Shown here: one piece after another, positions 9,626-18,454 of the stretch
How positions within the stretch are numbered: position 1 is the stretch's first letter
Layout of the letters: each line of letters begins with the position of its first letter
Source: Candidatus Accumulibacter conexus
GTDB taxonomy: Bacteria; Pseudomonadota; Gammaproteobacteria; Burkholderiales; Rhodocyclaceae
Direction: 5' to 3'
Assembly: GCA_017592775.1 (NCBI GenBank)
Contig: JAGFNJ010000013.1
Location: 1-64,000, forward strand
DNA: 64,000 nt
The notes under the pieces: generated by a model
The model's database searches: none
The model's input: only the letters and a program-made list of their open reading frames with translations
Told to the model about the DNA's origin: nothing
Translations under genes and position numbers: made by a program

Positions 9626-10702
9626 CTATGATCCCACTTTTTTCCGGTCGCCGTAGTTCTTCTCGACCCACTCGCGGTAGGCTCCGGATTGCACGTTGCG
9701 CACCCAGTCCTCGTTTGCCAGATACCAGCGAACGGTCTTGGCGATGCCGGAAGCAAAGCTCTCCGCGGGCTTCCAGCCGAGTTCGCGCTCGATCCGGCGC
9801 GCGTCGATCGCGTAGCGGCGATCATGTCCGGGACGGTCAGCGACGTAAGTGATCTGCTGGCAATAGGGCCTGCCGTCAGGACGCGGGCGCAACTCGTCCA
9901 GCAGTCCGCAGACGGTGTGCACGATGTCCAGATTCGCCTTTTCGTTGCCGCCACCGACATTGTAGGTGGTGCCGGGAACGCCGGCCGCCAGCACGCGCCG
10001 AATCGCCGCACAGTGATCGCCGACGTAAAGCCAGTCGCGAATCTGCTGGCCATCGCCATACACCGGCAGCGGCTTGCCCGCCAGCGCATTGACGACCATC
10101 AGCGGGATCAGCTTCTCGGGAAACTGGTAGGGACCATAGTTGTTCGAACAGTTGGTGGTCAGCACCGGCAGACCATAGGTGTGATGATAGGCGCGCAGCA
10201 GGTGGTCACTGGCTGCCTTGCTCGCCGAATACGGGCTGTTCGGCTGATAGGGGTGGTCTTCGGTGAACGCCGGCGCGTCGGGTGCGAGCGAGCCGTACAC
10301 TTCGTCGGTCGACACGTGCAGGAAGCGGAAGCTTCGCCGGGCGTCCTCCGGCAGCAGCTTCCAGTACTCGCGGACGCTCTCGAGCAACTGGAAGGTGCCG
10401 ACGACGTTGGTCTGGATGAAGTCGGCGGGGCCGTGGATCGAGCGGTCCACGTGTGACTCGGCGGCAAAGTTGACGATCGCCCGCGGTTCGTACTGCGCGA
10501 GCAGGCGGGAGCAGAGTTCGCCGTCGCCGATGTCGCCGTGCACGAAGATGTGGCGGGCGTCGCCGGCCAACGCGGCGAGGCTCTGCCGGTTGCCGGCATA
10601 GGTCAGCCGGTCGAGATTGACGATCGGCTCGTCGCTTGCCGCCAGCCAGTCGAGCGCGAAGTTCGCGCCGATGAAGCCGGCACCGCCAGTGATCAGTATC
10701 AT
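9626..10702 (-). CDS. rfbB: dTDP-glucose 4,6-dehydratase
   Basis: This extended SDR enzyme converts dTDP-glucose to dTDP-4-keto-6-deoxyglucose for rhamnose and other deoxysugars. It shows the NAD motif GGAGFIGANF at residues 6-15, FAAESHVDRSI near 80, STDEVYG near 131 (catalytic Thr-Asp-Glu) and the YSASKAASD Tyr-Lys pair near 165. Length (358) fits RfbB/RmlB. It lies behind manC with a 54-base gap in the same direction. The usual partners rfbA, rfbC and rfbD are not next to it, so the rest of the rhamnose pathway must be elsewhere. Confidence 0.95.
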   Translation of the reverse strand: MILITGGAGFIGANFALDWLAASDEPIVNLDRLTYAGNRQSLAALAGDARHIFVHGDIGDGELCSRLLAQYEPRAIVNFAAESHVDRSIHGPADFIQTNVVGTFQLLESVREYWKLLPEDARRSFRFLHVSTDEVYGSLAPDAPAFTEDHPYQPNSPYSASKAASDHLLRAYHHTYGLPVLTTNCSNNYGPYQFPEKLIPLMVVNALAGKPLPVYGDGQQIRDWLYVGDHCAAIRRVLAAGVPGTTYNVGGGNEKANLDIVHTVCGLLDELRPRPDGRPYCQQITYVADRPGHDRRYAIDARRIERELGWKPAESFASGIAKTVRWYLANEDWVRNVQSGAYREWVEKNYGDRKKVGS

Positions 10703-10756
10703 GTCCTCAAGCCTTCGCGTGCGGCCGACGCCGGTGAACCGGCTGCGGATCCCGGG

Positions 10757-12178
10757 TCATCTGCCATAAGTGTCTTCAAGGCGGACGATGTCGTCCTCGC
10801 CCAGATAGCTGCCGGACTGCACTTCGACGATCTCGAGGTCGATCTTGCCCGGATTCTCCAGCCGGTGAACGACGCCCAGCGGGATGTAGGTCGACTGATT
10901 TTCGGACAGCAGCAGCGATTCCTCGCCGCGGACGATTGCTGCCGTGCCCTTGACGACAACCCAGTGCTCGGCACGATGGTGATGCTTCTGCAGGCTGAGA
11001 CTGGCGCCGGGCTTCACCAGGATCCTCTTGACCTGGTAGCGTGGGCCATGGGCGAGGCCTTCGTAACTGCCCCACGGCCGGTGGACGACGTGGCGGAACT
11101 CCGTCTCGCAGCGGCCCGAGCGCTTCAGGTCATCGACGAGCGTCTTGACATCCTGCGCCTTCGCCTTGTCGGCGACCAGCACCGCGTCGGGGGTGGCGAT
11201 GACCACCAGGTCCTTGACGCCGACCGTCGCCAGCAGCCTGCCCTCGGAAAACAGGACGCAGTTGTTGGTATCGACGCTGCGCACGTCGCCACGCCGCGCG
11301 TTGCCGTCGCTGTCAACCTGGCCGATCGTCGCCAGCGCGTCCGATGCGCCGATGTCGTTCCAGCCGGCGTCGAGGGGAATCACGACGCCATGATCGGTCT
11401 TTTCCATGACCGCGTAGTCGATCGAGTTCGCGGGGCTGGCAGCAAAGGCGGTTTCGTCGAGACGGAGAAAGTCGAGATCCCGCCGCGACGCCGCGCAAGC
11501 GGCAGCCACCTGCTCGCGCATCACTGGCGCGAAGCGCTGCAGCGCGTCGAGAAAGCTGTCGGCACGAAACAGGAACATGCCGCTGTTCCAGAAATGGTCA
11601 CCCGAATCGAGGTAGGTCTTCGCCGTCGCCGCATCGGGCTTCTCGACAAAGCGGTCGAGAACGTAGCCGCCCGGCAGCGGAGCGCCGCGGCGAATGTAAC
11701 CGTAGCCGGTTTCCGGTCGGTCCGGCAGGATACCAAAGGTCACCAGCGCCCCTTCCCGGGCATGCGGGATTGCCGCCCGAACTGCTTCCTGGAAGGCTGC
11801 GATGCCAGCGATGACGTGGTCGGAGGGCAAGACCAGCAACAGGGGCGGCGCTTCGCCGTCGGCGTCGGCGAGCGCCCGGATGGCGGCCGCTGCGACGGCC
11901 GGCGCCGTATTGCGGGCCGCCGGTTCGAGCAGGATGTCTGCCTTGAGGCCAATCTCGAACAGTTGCTCGGCAACCAGAAAGCGATGGTGCTCGTTGGCAA
12001 CGGCGATCGGTTTTCCCAGGCCTTCGAGCCCGGCGAGTCTGCGCAGCGTATTCTGCAGCAGAGAATACTCGTCGACCAGGCAGAGAAACTGCTTCGGATA
12101 ATGAGTCCGTGACAGGGGCCACAAACGGGTTCCGGATCCTCCACAGAGAATGACCGGACGAATCACGGGGGGTTTCAT
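10757..12178 (-). CDS. manC: Mannose-1-phosphate guanylyltransferase / mannose-6-phosphate isomerase
   Basis: This type II bifunctional enzyme makes GDP-mannose for surface polysaccharide. The N-terminal nucleotidyltransferase starts IRPVILCGGSGTRLWPLSR (signature GGSGTRLWP) and contains FVEKPD near residue 170. The C-terminal cupin isomerase half contains RPWGSYEGL and QKHHHRAEHWVVVKG near 400-420. I chose the second of two close ATGs, since GGAG is nine bases before it but only three before the first (12184). The gene starts a leftward transcript with rfbB behind it, divergent from waaC, which fits a cell-envelope sugar cluster. Confidence 0.95.
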   Translation of the reverse strand: MKPPVIRPVILCGGSGTRLWPLSRTHYPKQFLCLVDEYSLLQNTLRRLAGLEGLGKPIAVANEHHRFLVAEQLFEIGLKADILLEPAARNTAPAVAAAAIRALADADGEAPPLLLVLPSDHVIAGIAAFQEAVRAAIPHAREGALVTFGILPDRPETGYGYIRRGAPLPGGYVLDRFVEKPDAATAKTYLDSGDHFWNSGMFLFRADSFLDALQRFAPVMREQVAAACAASRRDLDFLRLDETAFAASPANSIDYAVMEKTDHGVVIPLDAGWNDIGASDALATIGQVDSDGNARRGDVRSVDTNNCVLFSEGRLLATVGVKDLVVIATPDAVLVADKAKAQDVKTLVDDLKRSGRCETEFRHVVHRPWGSYEGLAHGPRYQVKRILVKPGASLSLQKHHHRAEHWVVVKGTAAIVRGEESLLLSENQSTYIPLGVVHRLENPGKIDLEIVEVQSGSYLGEDDIVRLEDTYGR

Positions 12179-12232
12179 TTGCATCGTCTCCAGACGGCAC
12201 CGACTTGCCACACAGGGCTGGCGCGAGGCGGG

Positions 12233-12238
12233 ATTATA
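12233..12238 (-). promoter_or_regulatory. Predicted -10 element for manC
   Basis: A perfect TATAAT lies on the minus strand about 55 bases before the manC start. No convincing -35 hexamer lies 16-18 bases upstream, so promoter identity rests on the -10 box and its position. Confidence 0.4.
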
Positions 12239-12276
12239 GCCGGCAGATGGAGCCCCGGCGACGAACGGCAAGGACC

Positions 12277-12282
12277 TATAAT
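12277..12282 (+). promoter_or_regulatory. Predicted -10 element for waaC-waaA
   Basis: A perfect TATAAT, in the context CCTATAATGCGC, lies 46 bases before the waaC start and 39 bases from the opposing manC -10 box. The -35 region is poor. Confidence 0.45.
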
Positions 12283-12327
12283 GCGCACTTCCCGGCTGCC
12301 ACCGATCTTCGTCACCCTGACCCGGCG

Positions 12328-13284
12328 ATGCACATCCTATTGCTCAAGACCTCGTCGCTCGGTGACGTAATTCACAACCTGCCGGTGGTCAGCGACCTGC
12401 GGCGCAGTTTTCCCGACGCCGGCATCGACTGGTGCGTCGAGGAGAACTTCGCCGACATTCCACGCCTGCACCCGGCAGTCGGCGAGGTGATCCCGATCGC
12501 CATCCGGCGCTGGCGCCGCCAGCTTGGCCGGACTGCGACCTGGCAAGAGCTGCGCGACTTCCGGCAGCGCCTGCGCGCCAGGACCTACGACTACATACTG
12601 GACACCCAGGGCCTCGTCAAGAGCGCCCTGATCAGCCGGCTGGCAAACGGGCGGCGCCTCGGCTACGCCGCCGAGGCGGCACGCGAGCCACTCGCCGCGC
12701 GCTTCTACGACGACACCTTCGTCATCCCGCGCAACGTGCACGCCGTGCAACGCAACCGCTGGCTGGCGGCAGCGGCATTCGACTACCCGGTCGACCTGCC
12801 GCTTGAGTACGGGATATCGCCGCCGGTCATGGATGTCGGCTGGCTGCCGAACGGACCCGTTGCGGTCCTGCTGACGGCGACCAGCCGTGACGACAAGCTG
12901 TGGGACGAGTCGCACTGGTGTGCGCTCGGCCGCGAACTGTTGCGCAGCGGGGTGACCTCGATCCTGCCGACCGGTAACGCGCGCGAACGGGAGCGTGCCG
13001 AACGCATCGCAGCTGCCGTCACCGGAGCGATCGTCGCGCCACCGCTCGGCCTGCGGGAACTGGCGGCGCTGCTGGCGCGAGCCAGCGTCGCGATCGGCGT
13101 CGACACCGGCCTCGCACACCTTGCCGCGGCGTTGCGCGTACCGGTGATCGCCCTCTACGTGGCAACCGATCCGGCACTGACCGGGGTCTTTGGCAACGGG
13201 TTCGTCCGCAATCTGGGCAACTCGGGTGCACCACCCGAACCCGCCGCGGTCATCGCGGCCGCCGAGCGGGCACTGTGTCGTTGA
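12328..13284 (+). CDS. waaC: ADP-heptose:LPS heptosyltransferase I
   Basis: This GT9-family glycosyltransferase adds the first heptose to Kdo2-lipid A at the inner face of the cytoplasmic membrane. The start MHILLLKTSSLGDVIHNLP is the conserved beginning of WaaC. The C-terminal half has GVDTGLAHLAAALRVPVIALY (about residues 256-276), where GVDTGLxHLAAA is the ADP-heptose binding signature. Length (318) is normal. The ATG was placed here because the reading frame upstream shows no homology-like sequence. The stop lies inside the next gene (waaA), a ten-base overlap typical of a coupled LPS inner-core operon. Confidence 0.93.
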   Translation: MHILLLKTSSLGDVIHNLPVVSDLRRSFPDAGIDWCVEENFADIPRLHPAVGEVIPIAIRRWRRQLGRTATWQELRDFRQRLRARTYDYILDTQGLVKSALISRLANGRRLGYAAEAAREPLAARFYDDTFVIPRNVHAVQRNRWLAAAAFDYPVDLPLEYGISPPVMDVGWLPNGPVAVLLTATSRDDKLWDESHWCALGRELLRSGVTSILPTGNARERERAERIAAAVTGAIVAPPLGLRELAALLARASVAIGVDTGLAHLAAALRVPVIALYVATDPALTGVFGNGFVRNLGNSGAPPEPAAVIAAAERALCR

Positions 13285-14552
13285 TCCGGCTGCTCTATTC
13301 GCTGCTTTTTCATCTGGCAATGCCGCTGGTCTGGATGCGGCTACTCTGGCGTTCCCGCCGGCAGCCCGAGTACCTGCGGCACGTCGGCGAGCGTCACGGC
13401 TTCTACCCACCGCCACCCGCTCGGCCGCTGATATGGCTGCACGCGGTGTCGGTCGGCGAGACCCGTGCCGCCGAACCGCTGATCGACCTGCTGCTGCAGC
13501 GCCACCCCGAACACCACGTCCTGCTCACCCACATGACGCCGACCGGCCGGGCGACCGGCCGTGAGCTGGTACATCGCTACCCCGACCGCCTGACGCAGGC
13601 CTACCTTCCCTACGACTTGCCGGCGACCTGCGGGCGTTTCCTCGATCATTACCGACCACGGATCGGGCTATTGATGGAGACGGAGATCTGGCCCAACCTG
13701 ATCGCCGCAGCTGGGCGACGAGGGATACCGATGGCGCTGGTCAATGCCCGCCTGTCGCCCCGCTCGCAGCGCGGTTATGCGCGCCTGTCGGGCCTCACCC
13801 GGCCGGCGATCGCCGCACTGGGCGCGATTGCCGCCCAGACGGCGGCGGACGCCGCCCGCCTGCAGGCAGTTGGCGCCCGGCAGACGATCGTCTGCGGCAA
13901 CCTGAAGTTTGACGTCACACCGCCGCCGGCGAAGCTGTCGCTCGGAGCACACTGGCGACAGGCGCTCGGCAGCCGCCCAGTCTGGCTGGCTGCCAGCACC
14001 CGCGAGGGCGAGGAAACGCTGCTGCTCGATGCCTTCGCGCGGCTGCCGCATCGCCACCTGCTGCTGCTGGTCCCCCGTCACCCACAGCGCTTCGCCGAAG
14101 TCGCCGAGCTGATCGCGAGCCGACAGCTCGCCTGCTGCCGGCGCAGCTGTGGCGAGTTGCCGGACGAGGAAACGCGTGTCTGGCTGGGTGACAGCATGGG
14201 AGAAATGCCCGCCTACTATGCGCTGGCGGACCTCGCATTGATCGGCGGCACGCTCTTGCCCTTCGGCGGACAGAACCTGATCGAGGCGGCTGCCTGCGGC
14301 TGCCCGGTTCTCCTCGGGCCGCACACATTCAATTTCGCACAGGCGAGTGCGGATGCCATCGCCTGTGGCGCCGGCCGCCGCATTGCCGATGCCGACGACG
14401 CCGTGGCCGTCGCCGCCGAGCTTCTGCAGCAGCCGCTGCTGCTGGCGCGCATGCGCGCTGCCGCGAGCAGTTTCAGCCAGGCGCATCGGGGTGCCACCGA
14501 ACGGACGGCAGCACTCATCGAAAGCCTCATGGCGCCTCGAGCAGCAGGTTGA
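13275..14552 (+). CDS. waaA: 3-deoxy-D-manno-octulosonic acid (Kdo) transferase
   Basis: This membrane-anchored GT30 enzyme transfers Kdo from CMP-Kdo to lipid IVA. The N-terminus has a hydrophobic anchor (LYSLLFHLAMPLVWMRLLW). Then come WLHAVSVGETRAAEPL with the catalytic glutamate near residue 62, LLTHMTPTGRATG, METEIWPNL (family signature) and, near 320, LPFGGQNLIEAAACG. Length (425) matches KdtA/WaaA. The start is a GTG inside the end of waaC. The 3' end overlaps the end of tolC on the other strand by 26 bases. Confidence 0.94.
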   Translation: MSLIRLLYSLLFHLAMPLVWMRLLWRSRRQPEYLRHVGERHGFYPPPPARPLIWLHAVSVGETRAAEPLIDLLLQRHPEHHVLLTHMTPTGRATGRELVHRYPDRLTQAYLPYDLPATCGRFLDHYRPRIGLLMETEIWPNLIAAAGRRGIPMALVNARLSPRSQRGYARLSGLTRPAIAALGAIAAQTAADAARLQAVGARQTIVCGNLKFDVTPPPAKLSLGAHWRQALGSRPVWLAASTREGEETLLLDAFARLPHRHLLLLVPRHPQRFAEVAELIASRQLACCRRSCGELPDEETRVWLGDSMGEMPAYYALADLALIGGTLLPFGGQNLIEAAACGCPVLLGPHTFNFAQASADAIACGAGRRIADADDAVAVAAELLQQPLLLARMRAAASSFSQAHRGATERTAALIESLMAPRAAG

Positions 14553-15876
14553 TCCGTTCGACGTCGGCCTCGTTCAGCGTGCCGACGGCTGCCTTCAGGC
14601 GCAGTTGGTTCTGCAGGGTGTTGTAGCGCGCGCGTGCGAGATCCCGGCGCGTCACGTAGACCTGATTCTCGGCATTGAGGACGTCGATATTGATTCGCAC
14701 ACCCACTTCGTAGCCAAGACGGTTCGACTCGAGTGAGCTGAGACTCGACAGCAACGCGGCTTCCAGGGCGCGTACCTCGGCCAGACCGTTGACGACGCCG
14801 AGGTAGGCCTGGCGCGCGCTCAGCGCCGACGTCCGGCGGACGTTGTCGAGCGAGGCCCGCTCGGCGTCGCGCCGGGCGGCCGCTTCGCGGGTACGCGAAT
14901 TGACCGCGCCGCCCTGAAAGATCGGGATGTTCACTTGCAGGCCGACCTGTCGCGTCGTCGTATCGACCGAGCCCAGCCCGGACTGGCCGGGGCCGTTGTT
15001 CTGGCCGTAGTTGGCGACCACATCGACGGTCGGGTAGTGACCGGCACGGTTGATGTCGACTGCCTTGCCAGCAGCCTCGGCGGCAGCTTCCTGCGCCTGG
15101 ACGACAAAGCTGTCACGCTCGGCAGCCTCGACCCACGGCTCCATGTTCGCGGGCTGCGGTGCTTCCATAACCGCCTTCGGCTTCAGCCGGCTGAGCTCGC
15201 CCGGATCCTTGCCGATCAGCGCGCGCAAGGTGTAGCGCTTCACTTCCAGCTCGTTCTCGGCGGCAATCTCCTGTGCCGTCGCCAAGTCGAAGCGTGACTG
15301 CGACTCGTAGGTGTCGGTGATGGTGGCCGTGCCGACCTCGAAGTTCTTCTTGGCCTGTTCGAGTTGCTGGGCGATGGCCGTCTTGTTGGCCTGCACGGCA
15401 CGCAGGTTCTCGATCGCGACGAGGACGTCGAAGTACGCCTGCGAGACGCGCAGGATCAGATCCTGCCCGGCCTGGGCAAAGGTGGCCTCGGTTTGCATGA
15501 CCAGCAGCTTGGACTGGTCGTACTGGACGAAATTCTGCCAGCGGAACAGTGGTTGCGTCAGGTTGACGTTGTAGGCGTTGCTGTTGAACTGGTTGCGCGT
15601 GCTGACGCTGTTGGGGTTGCCGGTGATCCGGGTGTCGAAGCTGCCATCGTTGCCGAAGGTATTGCCGGTCGCGACGACCGTCGGCAGCAGGCCGGCAAGC
15701 GCCTGTGGCTGCTTCTCGCGCCCGGCTTCAGCGGTGGCACGCGCGGCAGCGTACTGTGCATCGTTGGCCAGGGCATCGCGATAGACCTGCAGCAGGTCGG
15801 CCGCTGCCACCGACCCCGCCAGGAGAAGAGCCGGCAGCAGGATGGCGAACTTGTCGACGCCGGAAGCACGAAGCAT
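14527..15876 (-). CDS. tolC: TolC-family outer membrane channel protein
   Basis: This 449-residue outer-membrane/periplasmic tunnel protein serves type I secretion and efflux pumps. It has a signal peptide (residues 1-25, ending GSVAAA), then DLLQVYRDALANDAQYAAARA, the typical TolC start, and two repeated halves rich in long alpha-helix. Typical segments are NVNLTQPLFRW and, in the second half, VNIPIFQGGAVNSRTREAAARRDA. No inner-membrane pump gene is adjacent. It lies downstream of the Pcm-like gene in the same direction (109-base gap), an arrangement I associate with other betaproteobacteria. Its last 26 bases overlap waaA. Confidence 0.93.
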   Translation of the reverse strand: MLRASGVDKFAILLPALLLAGSVAAADLLQVYRDALANDAQYAAARATAEAGREKQPQALAGLLPTVVATGNTFGNDGSFDTRITGNPNSVSTRNQFNSNAYNVNLTQPLFRWQNFVQYDQSKLLVMQTEATFAQAGQDLILRVSQAYFDVLVAIENLRAVQANKTAIAQQLEQAKKNFEVGTATITDTYESQSRFDLATAQEIAAENELEVKRYTLRALIGKDPGELSRLKPKAVMEAPQPANMEPWVEAAERDSFVVQAQEAAAEAAGKAVDINRAGHYPTVDVVANYGQNNGPGQSGLGSVDTTTRQVGLQVNIPIFQGGAVNSRTREAAARRDAERASLDNVRRTSALSARQAYLGVVNGLAEVRALEAALLSSLSSLESNRLGYEVGVRINIDVLNAENQVYVTRRDLARARYNTLQNQLRLKAAVGTLNEADVERINLLLEAP

Positions 15877-15985
15877 TGAGCGATCTCACTTTCAGCCAGG
15901 ATTGCGCAGGCGCAAGCAAGCGCGCCGCGCGGGGTCACTCTGCCACCAAGACCGCGGCCAGTTGCCGCCTGTCGCGCGCCTCCCC

Positions 15986-16651
15986 TCAGAAGACGAAGCC
16001 GGCCCTCTGGCGAGAGGTCAAGGGCATGACCACGGTTTCGAAGAGGTTGCGGGTCTTGTAGGCCTGCTCATCGGTACGGACGATCAGGCGGGCCTCCATC
16101 ACCGGTGCCTCGCCGATGAATGCAACCAGCCTGCCGCCGACCTTCAGTTGTTGCAGAAAGACGTCCGGCAACTCGGGGAGCGAGCCGGAGATGATGATCA
16201 CGTCGTAAGGCGAGGGGCCGGACCACCCCCTTGAAGCATCCCCCGTCTCCACCGTGACGTTGACGACCCCAGCCTGCTGCAGCCGTCGCCTGGCATTCTC
16301 GGCCAGCAGCGGGTCGATCTCGACGCTGAAAACGTACTCCGCCTGCGACGCCAGAAGGGCAGCCATGTAGCCACTGCCGGTACCGACCTCGAGGACGATG
16401 TCGGTGTTCCTGACCGCCAGCTCCTGCAGCAGGCGTGCCTCGATCTTGGGCTGCAGCATGGTCTGACCGTTGCCGATCGGCAACTCGAGGTCGGCAAAAG
16501 CCAGGGCCTTCAATGCGTCCGGCACGAAGTCCTCGCGCCTCACCTCACCGAGCATGTCCAGCACCGCGGGGTCCAGCACCTGCCAGGGGCGAATCTGTTG
16601 CTCGATCATGTTGAAGCGCGCCCGCTCCATGTCCATATTCACCACAGCCAT
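15986..16651 (-). CDS. Protein-L-isoaspartate O-methyltransferase-like protein (Pcm paralogue)
   Basis: This 221-residue SAM-dependent methyltransferase belongs to the PCMT family. Motif I, LEVGTGSGYMAALLA (about residues 91-105), and the acidic post-motif EIDPLLAENA are clear. In true isoaspartyl repair enzymes the substrate-side segment reads like ISQPYIVA with an essential serine; here it reads MLQPKIEA. The motif II area is ISGSLPELP instead of GAAAPEVP. It may therefore be a diverged paralogue without repair activity, which is inference. It precedes tolC. GGGGAA stands before the ATG. Confidence 0.82.
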   Translation of the reverse strand: MAVVNMDMERARFNMIEQQIRPWQVLDPAVLDMLGEVRREDFVPDALKALAFADLELPIGNGQTMLQPKIEARLLQELAVRNTDIVLEVGTGSGYMAALLASQAEYVFSVEIDPLLAENARRRLQQAGVVNVTVETGDASRGWSGPSPYDVIIISGSLPELPDVFLQQLKVGGRLVAFIGEAPVMEARLIVRTDEQAYKTRNLFETVVMPLTSRQRAGFVF

Positions 16652-16737
16652 AGCATTCCCCGTCGCAAGCGTGTTGTCAGCGTTGTCAGTCTTCCGCGCA
16701 GCAGGGTGCGGTGTCCGCTCCTGCTCCTGTGCCGGCG

Positions 16738-16743
16738 ATTATA
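16738..16743 (-). promoter_or_regulatory. Predicted -10 element for the Pcm-like gene/tolC transcript
   Basis: A perfect TATAAT on the minus strand (AGTTATAATCGCC) lies 87 bases before the start codon. The -35 is not recognisable. Between it and the gene is a short tandem repeat, CTGACAACG CTGACAACA, whose role is unknown. Confidence 0.4.
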
Positions 16744-16834
16744 ACTCCGATCGGCACAGGTTCGCCGTCGTCAGGGCCTGGCACGCAGCAAGGCACCGCA
16801 GGTTGCAGCCGGCAGCGGGCCGGTGAACGACGAA

Positions 16835-16854
16835 GCGGCGCCTGCCGGCGCCGC
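16835..16854 (-). terminator. Hairpin downstream of rpsT
   Basis: A perfect 8-bp stem, GCGGCGCC paired with GGCGCCGC, has a four-base loop and starts 22 bases after the rpsT stop. Only TT follows on the minus strand, so it is a weak intrinsic terminator at best. Confidence 0.45.
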
Positions 16855-16876
16855 GTGCGTGGGGGCGAACGCCGGC

Positions 16877-17146
16877 TCAGGCGGCGGCGAGACCCTTGAT
16901 CTGTGCCGAGAGGCGGCTCTTGTGGCGCGCCGCCTTGTTCTTGTGGATGATCTTCTTGTCGGCAATGCGGTCGATGACCGACACCGAGTCCTGATAGATG
17001 CTCTGCGCAGCCGCCTTGTCACCGGCAAGAATCGCCTTCTGGACGCGCTTCACCGCCGTGCGCAAGGTTGAGCGCAGGCTGGTATTGTGGGCGCGCTGCT
17101 TGACGGCTTGGCGGGCACGCTTGCGGGCTTGTGCGCTGTTGGCCAT
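16877..17146 (-). CDS. rpsT: 30S ribosomal protein S20
   Basis: This 89-residue basic protein binds 16S rRNA in the small subunit. Typical S20 features are the start [21 protein letters not shown], the central [16 protein letters not shown] and the C-terminal [25 protein letters not shown] precedes the ATG, and a strong promoter lies about 50 bases upstream. It is a stand-alone transcription unit. Confidence 0.97.
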   Translation of the reverse strand: MANSAQARKRARQAVKQRAHNTSLRSTLRTAVKRVQKAILAGDKAAAQSIYQDSVSVIDRIADKKIIHKNKAARHKSRLSAQIKGLAAA

Positions 17147-17191
17147 GAGATGGTTCCCTTTGAAAGGCTGCGGATCAGTCGAGAGGCGCGG

Positions 17192-17220
17192 AGTATACCG
17201 ACTGCCGCCAGCCGATGCAA
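17192..17220 (-). promoter_or_regulatory. Predicted sigma-70 promoter of rpsT
   Basis: On the minus strand TTGCAT and TATACT are separated by exactly 17 bases. A GC-rich segment (CCGCGCC) follows the -10, as expected for stringently controlled ribosomal genes. The -10 ends about 45 bases before the rpsT start. Confidence 0.75.
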
Positions 17221-17410
17221 GAGTCGATTGCGCTTGTCCCGTGCCGCCTGCGGGCTATTGCATTCGCCGGCATTCTCCCCCATCCTGCCAGCGTCTGCCA
17301 ATGCCGCTCCGCCTTGCTGTCGCTGCCGACGCTGGCGGGCGACTGGTGGCGGCACGGCCCGCCGCCTGCGCGGCTGGCTGCGGGGCAGCAGGTCGGCCAC
17401 GCCAGATGAC

Positions 17411-18334
17411 ATGATGACCACGGGAGATGCGGCTTTGCGACTCGGTATAGACCTGGGTGGCAGCAAGATCGAGCTGGTCGCGCTCGACGACTGCGGACGG
17501 GTGCTGCTGCGCCGGCGGCGACCGACACCGGGCGGCAGCTACCGCGAGACGGTTGCCGCGATCGGCGGACTGGTGGCGGCAGCCGAGCAGGATCTCGGCC
17601 AGCGCGGCAGCGTCGGTGTCGGCATTCCAGGTGCCGAGTCCACGGTTGATGGCACGGTCAAGAACGCCAACTCGACCTGGCTCATCGGCCAGGCCCTGCG
17701 GGACGACCTGCAGGCCCTGTTGCAGCGCGAAGTCCGTCTCGCCAACGACGCCAACTGTTTCGCCCTGTCCGAAGCCACCGATGGCGCGGCAGAGGGTGCC
17801 GAAACGGTCTTTGGCGTCATCCTCGGTACGGGCGTTGGCGGCGGCATCGTCGTGCGTGGGCGGGTGCTCGCGGGCGCCAACCGGGTAGCCGGCGAGTGGG
17901 GGCACAATCCGCTGCCCCTGCCGGACGAGGAGAGCCTGCCGCCCGCGCCATGCTACTGTGGCCGCTGCGGCTGCGTCGAGACTTGGCTCTCGGGTCCGGC
18001 GCTGGCTGCCGACCATCTGCGGCACGGCGGAGAAGCGCTGACCGCGCCGCAGATTGCGAGCCACGCGAGCGACGGCGACGCCGCCTGCCAGGCGACTCTG
18101 CGGCGCTACGAGCGGCGCCTGGCGAAGGCGCTGGCCGTGGTGGTGAACATCCTCGATCCGGATGCGATCGTCCTCGGCGGCGGGCTCTCGAACATCGATC
18201 GGCTGTACCAGTCGGTGCCGCAACTGTGGCAGCGGCACATCTTCTCCGATGTCGTTCAGACGCGGCTCCTGCGCAACCGGCATGGCGACTCGTCAGGCGT
18301 CCGCGGTGCCGCCTGGCTCTGGAACGTGGACTGA
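17411..18334 (+). CDS. ROK-family sugar kinase (fructokinase / N-acetylglucosamine kinase type)
   Basis: This 307-residue kinase has the ATP phosphate-1 motif LGIDLGGSKIEL near the N-terminus, the ROK signature region GVILGTGVGGGIVVRG...NRVAGEWGHNPLP (about residues 135-175), and the zinc site CYCGRCGCVETW (about 188-199, CxCGxxGCxE). The catalytic aspartate lies in LANDANCFALSE. This fits NagK/Mak-type kinases, which phosphorylate free GlcNAc or fructose; the exact sugar cannot be decided. The ATG chosen is the first of a tandem pair; no strong ribosome-binding site precedes it, and the frame is open further upstream. The MFS gene follows in the same direction after 120 bases. Confidence 0.88.
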   Translation: MMTTGDAALRLGIDLGGSKIELVALDDCGRVLLRRRRPTPGGSYRETVAAIGGLVAAAEQDLGQRGSVGVGIPGAESTVDGTVKNANSTWLIGQALRDDLQALLQREVRLANDANCFALSEATDGAAEGAETVFGVILGTGVGGGIVVRGRVLAGANRVAGEWGHNPLPLPDEESLPPAPCYCGRCGCVETWLSGPALAADHLRHGGEALTAPQIASHASDGDAACQATLRRYERRLAKALAVVVNILDPDAIVLGGGLSNIDRLYQSVPQLWQRHIFSDVVQTRLLRNRHGDSSGVRGAAWLWNVD

Positions 18335-18454
18335 GGACTCGTGCAGAAATCGCCGCGAGCAAACCGGGACGCAAGGCGCGGCCGAGCAGCCCAGCAGAGC
18401 GACCGCGCCGTAGTGTGGTGCGCAGCCGGCGACATCGCGGGAGATTGATGGAAG

